From Paramoeba atlantica (taxonomy: Eukaryota > Discosea): a DNA stretch of 64,000 bases. The stretch spans positions 558,001 through 622,000 of the forward strand of contig CDRNVI010000002.1 of the NCBI GenBank assembly GCA_977017575.1, in the 5' to 3' direction. Of this stretch, positions 10,807-18,031 are shown one piece after another. Within the stretch, counting starts at the first letter, position 1, and every line of letters begins with the position of its first letter. The notes beneath the pieces were generated by a model that saw only the letters and a list, made by a program, of their open reading frames with translations, ran no database searches and was not told where the DNA came from. Position numbers and translations under genes: made by a program.

Positions 10807-10817
10807 GGCCAAGCTCA

Positions 10818-11056
10818 GATTCGCAGCCATGGCTGTCGAATCGTATGGATCTTGGTCCCCAAGCGCTATGGCCGTCATTCGAGATTTATCGGTCAACCGG
10901 TCACTCCAATCCGCGAACCTATCCAAAGCAGACGCATTACACGCACTGTTAACTGCCCTGAACATTACCTTGATGAGATCACAAGCGCGAATGATGGTGC
11001 TGCGCTCTCCTCCCACCCCCGATTCAGACCTCGTAGGCTACGGCTCCGAGCTTTGA
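10818..11056 (+). CDS. LINE-A polyprotein, last part of split ORF
   Basis: These 79 codons finish the ORF begun at 3403. They carry the conserved tail SYGSWSPSAMAVIRDLS and LMRSQARMMVLRS, with the stop at 11054-11056. The segment is almost identical to 570-795. The longer frame that can be read from 10628 is an artefact, because its first part belongs to the antisense 5' end of the ingi-like element. Confidence 0.8.
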
Positions 11057-11994
11057 GAACTACGTGATTCTCGCCCCCCCCCCCATTCACCAGCCTGAAC
11101 CCGTCGGGTGTTGGTCGAGTCGGCAGGACCTATACTCACACCTAGCCCCCGTCGGCTAGGTACCCCAAGTGAGGTAGTGCCCGGGGAGGGGACCCTGCCC
11201 CTCCTCGTCGGCCACCACCTGGTTCTGTGACTGTTCCGCTGCCGGCGTAGGCCCATTGCTTGCGCCCTCTCGTACAACAAGAGCAGGGTTACCAAGGCAA
11301 GCTGGGAGAGGCCGAAAGACCCGGTCCAGAACACGTAAGGAAGGTTTTCCCTGGGCCGACTCCTAGCAAAAGCGCAGGGAGTCCTCAACCTCCCCAATGA
11401 GTTTGGAAGTCGAGTGAGGAAAGCGAAGGGAAGTAAAGGAAAGGAACGAAAAGGAAAAGCAAAGGGAGGTAAAGAAAGGGAGGTAAAGGAAGTGAAAGGA
11501 AAGAAAGAAGTCGTGAAAAAAAAAAAAAAAAAAAAAAAAACCCAAGTGAGGTAGTACACGGGTAGTGAATCTCCTCCCCGTCGGCCAGCATCCTGTTTCG
11601 TGACCGTGTCGCTGTCGACACAGGCCCGCGCCTGCGCCCTCCCACATAACAAGGGAAGGGTTCACAAGTCAGGCCGTGGAGAGGTCGAAAGACCCGGTCC
11701 GGAACGCGCGAATGGATTGGGTCTGGATTGCTTGTTTTTATTTTTACTGTGTCTTGTTTGTCGTATATACTTAGGGGAGATTGAATTGCTAGTTTTGGGC
11801 TGAGAAAAAAGAAAAAGAAAATATACTTCTGTGGAAATAAAAAGAATTGCTAATTTGATTGCTTGTTTTAAATTCATATACCCCCCTAATGGACCTACTA
11901 TGTACTTGGTTCGTCTACTGGGTCAAAATATAGAGGCAATGCCGCGTTTCATACTTCTCCCCCCTTATTAATCGAAAAAAAAAAAAAAAAAAAA
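11057..11994 (+). repeat. LINE-A 3'UTR with poly(A), then a truncated A2 3'UTR copy
   Basis: There is no gene in this stretch. The A1-type 3'UTR ends at a 25-base poly(A) (11516-11540). A second LINE-A insertion begins immediately, truncated to CCCAAGTGAGGTAGTACACG, and contains only the A2-type 3'UTR, ending in a 20-base poly(A) at 11975-11994. The two UTR types differ mostly downstream of GGTCGAAAGACC. Confidence 0.8.
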
Positions 11995-12178
11995 TTCGTA
12001 TTCGCTCTATTACAGCAATCTCTTCTTCACTTGGTTCGCCTTCTTCTTCTTTAGTGTCGGTCTCAAAGGAAAATTCTTCCACGGCATCATCGGATTCAAT
12101 ATTTATGTTGTCGACATTTACTTCAGGTTCTTGAGGAGAGATGTCAGGATCCATATTAGAACCATTTTTTTTGTCCAA
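11995..12178 (-). CDS. Acidic N-terminal coding fragment, unassigned
   Basis: Reading on the minus strand from ATG 12178 gives about 61 residues, MDKKNGSNMDPDISPQEPE and onward, very rich in Asp and Glu, ending where the neighbouring poly(A) begins at 11994. I do not recognise it. It could be the start of a host gene cut off by the LINE-A insertion, or the N-terminus of another element, since LINE-B proteins also have charged, low-complexity N-termini. The leader upstream on the minus strand is A/T-rich with no clear SL sequence. Confidence that it is coding is modest. Confidence 0.3.
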
Positions 12179-12273
12179 ACCATGTGCCTTGCAAATCTAA
12201 TCCTCTCGAAAATAAATTTATATTTCTTTTTTCAAACATGAGAATTTATGATTGACCCATCAAAAGAAGCTCT

Positions 12274-12363
12274 GTCAACGTTCAACACCCAATTCTGAGA
12301 ATAGTGACCAATAAAGATCATTTTCCGTGTCAACGTTCAACACCCTATTCTCAGAATAGTGAC
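12274..12363 (+). repeat. Two 35 bp direct repeats, 55 bp apart
   Basis: GTCAACGTTCAACACCC begins both copies (12274 and 12329), and each ends in AATAGTGAC. They differ at two positions, and those two changes lie in the small palindrome ATTCTGAGAAT versus ATTCTCAGAAT. They directly precede a tRNA-like sequence and could be the duplicated head of a small element. Apart from these and the next two features, I see nothing else in 12179-12861. Confidence 0.6.
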
Positions 12364-12364
12364 T

Positions 12365-12437
12365 TTCACTGTAGTCCAGTTGGTAAAGGGGTTCTATTTT
12401 GACGCTGGACGGCCGCGGTTCGGTTCCCGACACCGAC
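12365..12437 (+). ncRNA. Degenerate tRNA-like sequence with A and B boxes
   Basis: TAGTCCAGTTGG (12372-12383) fits a pol III A box and GGTTCGGTTCC (12417-12427) fits a B box. They are 45 bases apart, as in a tRNA. A possible anticodon arm pairs at four of five positions, but the acceptor and T stems do not pair well. It is therefore probably the head of a tRNA-derived SINE or a decayed tRNA pseudogene, not a working tRNA. An A-rich stretch follows at about 12450. Confidence 0.4.
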
Positions 12438-12594
12438 ATTTTACTAATAAAAATGAAAAAAAAATTGCTCAAGTTCGCAAAAAAAAACAATTTCGGAACG
12501 ATTTTTTTTTATTTTTTTTCTCGAAAAAGTGGCCAGCTGGTCACCAAAAACACGGTTTGCTTTTTGTAAACCGTTACCCCCCCTTACTTCGCCT

Positions 12595-12647
12595 CCCCCC
12601 TTACTTTACCACATTTAGTCACTGGACGTGTGGTGAAGTAAGGGGGG
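12595..12647 (+). repeat. 19 bp hairpin with C/G-rich ends
   Basis: The left arm CCCCCCTTACTTTACCACA (12595-12613) and right arm TGTGGTGAAGTAAGGGGGG (12629-12647) pair at 18 of 19 positions around a 15-base loop. A second partial copy of the left arm (CCCCCCCTTACTTC) lies just upstream at about 12577. It may be a terminal structure of a small DNA element or a transcript-end structure; its role is unknown. Confidence 0.6.
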
Positions 12648-12861
12648 TGTCAGATTTTTCTCCAGACAACTTACCACCTCTTTACACACCCGGAGGGCTG
12701 CACTGCAACCGACTGTTGCATCGGGGTAAGGCGAGGCAGGGCCACGCCCAGTGGTCTTCAAAGGGGGGGACATAGATGGCGCACAAAGATCGATGCACAA
12801 AGGTTCTTTGTGCAACTTTCTTGGTGAAGACGACGCCGTCATACCGGGATTTTAAACCACA

Positions 12862-12938
12862 GTCAAAATATAGAGGCAATGCCGCGATTCATACTTCTCC
12901 CCCCTTATTAATTGCAAAAAAAAAAAAAAAAAAAAAAA
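12862..12938 (+). mobile_element. LINE-A insertion reduced to the last 53 bp plus poly(A)
   Basis: GTCAAAATATAGAGGCAATG to CTTATTAATTGC is the extreme 3' end of the LINE-A UTR, followed by a 23-base A-run (12916-12938). It sits immediately upstream of the SL-headed start of the next, full-length copy. All three full-length LINE-A copies in the window show this arrangement. Confidence 0.75.
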
Positions 12939-13003
12939 CCTTTAACGATAAAGATACAGTTTCTGTACCTTGTTGATTTTTCTTTCTCTTTATTGCTTAC
13001 TAG
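12939..13003 (+). promoter_or_regulatory. Spliced-leader-like 5' end plus polypyrimidine-AG
   Basis: Bases 12939-12975 end CAGTTTCTGTACCTTGTTG and resemble the euglenozoan SL exon. They are followed not by an intron donor (GT) but by a 25-base T/C-rich tract ending in AG at 13002-13003, nine bases before the ATG. Two readings are possible: the copy was made from an already trans-spliced RNA, or the element carries SL sequence as part of its promoter or leader. The tract and AG could act as a trans-splice acceptor in the new copy. Confidence 0.7.
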
Positions 13004-13012
13004 GGTCGCACC

Positions 13013-16000
13013 ATGCCGCCCGATGATTCCTTTGATGCCAACGCGTTACCAATGGATGATGACTCTTTTCGCCAGGAACAAATGTCACACAAACCCGGAG
13101 ATTGGGACCAATTCGCAGGAAACGCTCACCTGATTTCCGGCCAAAGCACCTACAATGAACTTTTGTATACGACACCTATCCCCGAAAACGTACCTAAACA
13201 CTGGACCGAAAGAGCCTACAAGATCGCGGCAGAGGAGCCTACACCGGACACAGGCAGAATGACCGCGGACGAAGAGACAAATCACTCCCTTGTCGTGGCA
13301 AACAACGTGGGAATTACTTTGGAGGCCTCATCCGCCCACATTTTCTCTCCAACTAAGGCTACAAAGCGCAAGAATACTGATTCTGCCCCTACCACATACC
13401 ACAACGCCAATACGCAGCAGAAGGATGTAGAACGTCAATGCCCAGCAGAAGGATGTACGTGGAAAACCCCACCACATAGCGGAAAATGGCAGGCATTTTA
13501 TCACCATGTAGCTCATCGACACGGCAAAAACATTCCAAACGAGTGGTGGGAGGGAGAGGGAAGATTCCTCTGCAGAGATTGTGGCAGACACTACGCCAAG
13601 AACAAGCTCAAGTCTCACCCCAAAAACTGCAGGGGCCGCAACAATTCCGGACGGTCATTAGCCCCACCAACGGCACGTCCCCAAAACGCAGAAGAAAATC
13701 CAACAGACAATTTGCCATCACTCGGCTCCATCTGCGCACTTCCCATGAGTACCTGCAAAGACGTTCCACACTGTTGCAGATTCCTCTGGGCGAGCATCCT
13801 CACGCAATCCTTGACATCCGCAGTGAAGGAAAACACGGTAGAGGCATGGACACTTCTCGCAATGCTCCCTAAGTGTGTCCTACCAGCACCTTTCCGAGGC
13901 GGTCGCAAAGGCCACACATCATACTCTACGTACGTCGAAAACCGCATGAAACTGTGGCTAGCGGGGGAGTACCTCTTGCTATGGGAAGATGCCCAGAGGG
14001 ATCATTATAAAAAGCGCTCCAGATCACGCGACTCCGAAATCGATGCAGACAGAGCGGCAATTCGAGCCGAACTCTTGGCCCGCCAGGGGGAATTTTCCAG
14101 GGGAATGGCAGCCCTAACCGCAGCCCCCATGGCGCCAGACAATGCAGATACCCTCGAAAAGCTCTTGGAGAAGCATCCAGACCCACACGAAAATCCCTTG
14201 CAGAATGATCTACCACCGATCGAGGGCAACCCCCTACACCTAGAGGAAACAGAGGTCAAAAAAGCGATCGTCAGCTTCCGCAGGGGATCTTCAGCCGGCA
14301 CGATGGGCCTTCGCCCAGAGCACCTCCAGGCAGCCATCTTGGAACATGTGGACAAGGATGTGAATCCTCTCTCGGCCCTCACGCGACTAGTGAACCACAT
14401 GCTTCAAGGAAAAGCGCCACAAGACGTCCAATCATTCTACGCTGGAGCCCGGCTCTGCGCCCTGGAAAAAGGCGAGGACGATGTTCGACCAATCGCAGCG
14501 GGTGAAACCCTTAGACGCCTCGTAAGCAAGGCGGCATGTATCTCGATAAAGGAGAAAGCGGGTACTCTGTTCAACGGGCGACAATATGGTGTAGCAGCCC
14601 CCGCGGGAGCCGAACGAGTTATCCACCTCTGCCGGAGAGCCATGCTCAATAACCTGGGGAGTGACAATTTTGTCTTCTGCAAAGTGGACTTAAGAAACGC
14701 TTTCAATAACGTCAGCAGGCCTGTTCTCACCCTAACCACGCGCTTAAATTTCCCCGAACTCTCACCTTGGGTAGAGTGGTGTTACTCCAACGTGAGCTGT
14801 CTTACCTACAGAGACAATGTCATACCCTCGGCAGAGGGGGTACAACAAGGAGACCCACTAGGCCCTCTTCTCTTCTCTCTAGTACTATCCAGTGTAACAG
14901 AAGAAATATCGTCTCGGTCGAATCTAGACACTCAACTTTGGTACCTAGATGACGGGGTACTCATAGGGGAGGCTGAGGAGGTCAGGAAGGCGCTCGATGT
15001 TTTTTCCAATGTTGGCTCCCGATGCGGACTTTTCCTAAACCCATCGAAATGTGAGATAATAACACCGCCTGCTTCATCCCATCTCACAGGATTATTTCCA
15101 GAGATACCGAAGACTAAAACTCGTACTGATGGAAATTTCGACATCTTGGGCTCCCCGATTGGGTCAGCGGAGCATTGCGTGGAGTTTCTCAGGTCAGAAG
15201 CCATTGAGCCCGCACGCGAAACATTAGACGCAATAGGTTTCATAGGAGACCCACAAGTAGCCATGTCCCTCATCCGGCAGTGCACTGGATTCTGTCAAAT
15301 GGTCTACGCACTTCGCACGACACCCCCTCAGGCGCTTTCTGAGCTTTGTAATTCCCTTGATGAAAATGTTCTAAAAGCCGCGGAATGGGCACTTTTCCCT
15401 CTGGATTCCCACGCGCGTGACCAAATCCAACGTAAGAAGCGCAACGGGGGTTTTGGTCTCAGGTCTTCGCTCCTCCACGCAACAGCAGCATATGTCTCCT
15501 CCGTTGCGCACGCCGCCGATGCAGACGATTGGGACCCTTCAGAAGCCGAGGGATTCACCATTTCCGTGCAAGACGTGAATAGAAAGGCGGGGGTAGAACT
15601 TGTGGATCCCGGTACAGGACGCATCCCGAAACAGAATAAACCACATCCAGAGTCCAGCCAAAGACACAACCTCACCTCGAGAAGCAAACGCCCACGACAC
15701 ATACTCAACAACATGGACGCGGATAAGACGGCCGAGCCGGAAATGGTTATACCCCGGCAGCAGCAACTGAGCCAAGCCATATCGCAGCAGGAATTCACTA
15801 CAGCCTACGGCCAGGCCGACCCCCGCACCCGAGCACGATGGGTTTCACAGTCAGGAAAGGGAGCTGGGAGCTGGGCCTTCGTCACGCCCTCAAGGAGTAA
15901 AGGTTTTGCTTTCACACCAACCGAGTTCCGCACGTTATCGCGCTGGTGGTTTGGCATGGACATTTATGGCCAAGACCGCCCCTGCACAGCAAACGGGTGT

Positions 16001-16603
16001 TCCCTACCCCTACAGAAAAATGGGGAGCATGCATTATTGTGCAAGAACGGACATGGCCTCATCACGCGGCACAATGCGCTTTGTGTAGAATTCGCCTCCT
16101 TTTGCAGCAAGGCCAACATGGCTCCCCAGCGAGAAAAAAGTCTAGGAAATCGGGGGCCAGGAGGGGGTCTCACCAGACCGGCTGACGTTTTCCTCCCCAC
16201 GTACACTCTAGGGAAAGGCATGGTACTAGACTTCGCAGTCACCCACGCACAGCAAACAAAGTATTTGGACTCTGTCCGGAATGCTAGCTGGGTGGCTGCA
16301 GGGTCTTTCGCCGAGCATTACTCAGAAACGAAGGAAAAACAACGTCAAGAAGCAGAAGAAGCACAACTAGGGTTCACGGCCATGGTTGTCGAGTCTTTTG
16401 GCTCGTGGAGTAAAAGCGCAATGGCGGTCTTATGGAAGGTGGGAGCACTGCGCGCCAACTCGTCAAAAGGTCTTCTCACGGATGCTCAAGCCCGAAATGA
16501 CCTTCTGAAAGAGCTTAACGTCACACTCATGCGCTCTCAGGCCCGCATGATGGTCTCCCGGATAGTCGTCAGTGACCCCCAAGCTCCCCTGGAAGGGGAG
16601 TAG
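13013..16603 (+). CDS. LINE-A polyprotein: C2H2 fingers, RT, CCHC finger, RLE
   Basis: This is an intact ORF of 1196 codons whose ATG lies 9 bases after the AG. The acidic N-terminus carries PMDDDSF and WDQFAGNAHLI, conserved in all full-length copies. C2H2-like fingers lie at about 142-165 (CPAEGC ... HHVAHRH) and 185-206 (FLCRDCGRHY ... H ... C). The RT has VRPIAAGETLRRL (about 490), KVDLRNAFNNVS (about 555), QQGDPLGPLLFS (about 608) and the catalytic LWYLDDGVL (about 642). A CCHC finger lies at about 990-1020 and the RLE has RPADVF (about 1056) and VLDFAVTHAQQTKY (about 1071). It probably nicks a target site and primes reverse transcription there. Clade placement (CRE, NeSL or Utopia-like) needs a tree. 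Confidence 0.92.
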   Translation: MPPDDSFDANALPMDDDSFRQEQMSHKPGDWDQFAGNAHLISGQSTYNELLYTTPIPENVPKHWTERAYKIAAEEPTPDTGRMTADEETNHSLVVANNVGITLEASSAHIFSPTKATKRKNTDSAPTTYHNANTQQKDVERQCPAEGCTWKTPPHSGKWQAFYHHVAHRHGKNIPNEWWEGEGRFLCRDCGRHYAKNKLKSHPKNCRGRNNSGRSLAPPTARPQNAEENPTDNLPSLGSICALPMSTCKDVPHCCRFLWASILTQSLTSAVKENTVEAWTLLAMLPKCVLPAPFRGGRKGHTSYSTYVENRMKLWLAGEYLLLWEDAQRDHYKKRSRSRDSEIDADRAAIRAELLARQGEFSRGMAALTAAPMAPDNADTLEKLLEKHPDPHENPLQNDLPPIEGNPLHLEETEVKKAIVSFRRGSSAGTMGLRPEHLQAAILEHVDKDVNPLSALTRLVNHMLQGKAPQDVQSFYAGARLCALEKGEDDVRPIAAGETLRRLVSKAACISIKEKAGTLFNGRQYGVAAPAGAERVIHLCRRAMLNNLGSDNFVFCKVDLRNAFNNVSRPVLTLTTRLNFPELSPWVEWCYSNVSCLTYRDNVIPSAEGVQQGDPLGPLLFSLVLSSVTEEISSRSNLDTQLWYLDDGVLIGEAEEVRKALDVFSNVGSRCGLFLNPSKCEIITPPASSHLTGLFPEIPKTKTRTDGNFDILGSPIGSAEHCVEFLRSEAIEPARETLDAIGFIGDPQVAMSLIRQCTGFCQMVYALRTTPPQALSELCNSLDENVLKAAEWALFPLDSHARDQIQRKKRNGGFGLRSSLLHATAAYVSSVAHAADADDWDPSEAEGFTISVQDVNRKAGVELVDPGTGRIPKQNKPHPESSQRHNLTSRSKRPRHILNNMDADKTAEPEMVIPRQQQLSQAISQQEFTTAYGQADPRTRARWVSQSGKGAGSWAFVTPSRSKGFAFTPTEFRTLSRWWFGMDIYGQDRPCTANGCSLPLQKNGEHALLCKNGHGLITRHNALCVEFASFCSKANMAPQREKSLGNRGPGGGLTRPADVFLPTYTLGKGMVLDFAVTHAQQTKYLDSVRNASWVAAGSFAEHYSETKEKQRQEAEEAQLGFTAMVVESFGSWSKSAMAVLWKVGALRANSSKGLLTDAQARNDLLKELNVTLMRSQARMMVSRIVVSDPQAPLEGE

Positions 16604-17160
16604 GGCCCACAGGCATGGTCCTCTAGGGTAACAAGACGATTAGGGTGCTGGTCGCGTCGACAGAGTCTATACTCACGCCTAGCTCGCGAGGGCTAGGTAC
16701 CCCAAGTGAGGTAGTACACGGGCAGTGAATCTCCTCCCCGTCGGCCAGCATCCTGTTTCGCGACCGTGTCGCTGTCGACACAGGCCCGCGCCTGCGCCCT
16801 CCCATATAACAAGGGAAGGGTTCACAAGTCAGGCCGTGGAGTGGTCGAAAGACCCGGTCCGGAACGCGCGAATGGATTGGGTCTGGATTGCTCGTTTTTA
16901 TTTTTACTGTGCCTTGTTTGTCGTATATACTTAGCGGAGATTGAATTGCTAGTTTTGGGCTGAGAAAAAAAAAGAAAAAAAAAAGAAGAAGAAAAAAGAA
17001 AAAGAAAATATACTTCTGTGGAAATAAAAAGAATTGCCAATTTGATTGCTTGTTTTAAATTCATATACCCCCCTAATGGACCTACTATGTACTTGGTTCG
17101 TCTACTGGGTCAAAATATAGAGGCAATGCCGCGATTCATACTTCTCCCCCCTTATTAGTT

Positions 17161-17194
<34 letters not shown>
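16604..17194 (+). repeat. LINE-A 3'UTR with conserved hairpins and poly(A)
   Basis: This stretch has no gene. It contains the repeated UTR: CCTAGCTC-GCGA-GGGCTAGG at about 16677-16696, the ACCCCAAGTGAGGTAG box, GTGTCG-CTGT-CGACAC at about 16766-16781, GGTC-GAAA-GACC at about 16842-16853 and the AT-rich tail ending CTTATTAGTTGC. The UTR presumably carries the signals by which the element protein recognises its own RNA, as in R2, but that is an inference. Confidence 0.75.
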
Positions 17195-17196
<2 letters not shown>

Positions 17197-17949
17197 CAAC
17201 AAGGCACGAATGCTTGTAAGACGCATGGCAGACGTGGATATCCATGCCAGTCTCGCTTTACTGAACGAGGCACCCTCTGACACCACACCAAATCGTGCCA
17301 GCTGCGGACCGGCAGGAGCGATCGAGCCTACAGTGCCTATTCTCACGCTTCGCCTTCGTGAGTGAGGTACCCCAAGGTGAGATAGGTAGGGATTCGGACT
17401 GACAGTCCTATTTCAGCACGAAGACGCCATGGTATCCAGGACGGGTGCTGGTCGGGTCGACAGAGTCTATACTCACGCCTAGCCCGCGAGGGCTAGGTAC
17501 CCCAAGTGAGGTAGTACACGGGTAGTGAATCTCCTCCCCGTCGGCCAGCATCCTGTTTCGTGACCGTGTCGCTGTCGACACAGGCCCGCGCCTGCGCCCT
17601 CCCATATAGCAAGGGAAGGGTTCACAAGTCAGGCCGTGGAGTGGTCGAAAGACCCGGTCCGGAACGCGCGAATGGATTGGGTCTGTATTGCTTGTTTTAG
17701 TTTTTACTGTTTCTTGTTTGTAGTATATACTTAGGGGAGATTAAATTGCTAGTTTTGGGCTGAGAAAAAACAAAAGGTACATCTGTGGAAACACAAAGAT
17801 TTGCTAATTTGATTGCTTGTTTTCAACTCGTATACCCCCCCAATGGACCTACTTGGTTCGTCTACTGGGTCAAAATATAGAGGCAATGCCGCGATTCATA
17901 CTTCTCCCCCCTTATTAACTGCAAAAAAAAAAAAAAAAAAAAAAAAAAA
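17195..17949 (+). mobile_element. LINE-A copy (A3), truncated to ORF tail and 3'UTR
   Basis: After the A-run, coding resumes at ARMLVRRMADVD, the last block of the protein, with a stop at 17363-17365. The 3'UTR has an extra upstream module (CTCACGCTTCG...CGTGAGTGAGG, about 17342-17367) resembling a second, older copy of the main hairpin box. From about 17397 it is almost identical to 21838-22390. The poly(A) at 17923-17949 runs straight into the next SL-like start. Confidence 0.8.
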
Positions 17950-18014
17950 CTTTAACGATGAAGATACAGTTTCTGTACCTTGTTGAATTATTTTCTTTAT
18001 TTCATCTTTTCCAG
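17950..18014 (+). promoter_or_regulatory. Spliced-leader-like 5' end plus polypyrimidine-AG
   Basis: CTTTAACGATGAAGATACAG and onward (17950-17985) is the SL-like sequence with one change from the other copies. It is followed by a T-rich tract and TTTTCCAG ending at 18014. The ATG is at 18032. Confidence 0.7.
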
Positions 18015-18031
18015 GTACGCGGTTCTTTCTC

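Larger units (their letters stand above)
3403..11540 (+). mobile_element. LINE-A copy (A1), 5'-truncated, split by an ingi-like LINE
   Basis: The copy starts after a poly(A) at codon HIPNCCKAEW, just downstream of the N-terminal fingers, and runs to a poly(A) at 11516-11540. The ingi-like element sits at 6032-10806, between two copies of GGCCAAGCTCA (6021-6031 and 10807-10817). The coding frame resumes correctly after one of these copies is removed, so the insertion is the only large lesion I see besides the 5' truncation. The 3'UTR (11057-11515) is nearly identical to 796-1250. Confidence 0.85.
12939..17194 (+). mobile_element. Full-length LINE-A copy (A2)
   Basis: The copy runs from the SL-like start to a 32-base poly(A) (17163-17194), about 4.26 kb. 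It has one open ORF (13013-16603) and a 560 bp 3'UTR with all family hairpins. It is the best-preserved LINE-A copy here and probably the youngest. The UTR contains an extra A/G-rich stretch at about 16967-17003 compared with other copies. Confidence 0.9.

Noticed and set aside
10628-10807. Plus-strand ORF upstream of the LINE-A C-terminus
   Set aside because: It is antisense to the N-terminus of the ingi-like protein, which is clearly the coding strand.
12939-12975. A complete spliced-leader RNA gene
   Set aside because: No GT donor, intron or Sm-site region follows the exon-like sequence; it is followed by a pyrimidine tract and AG.
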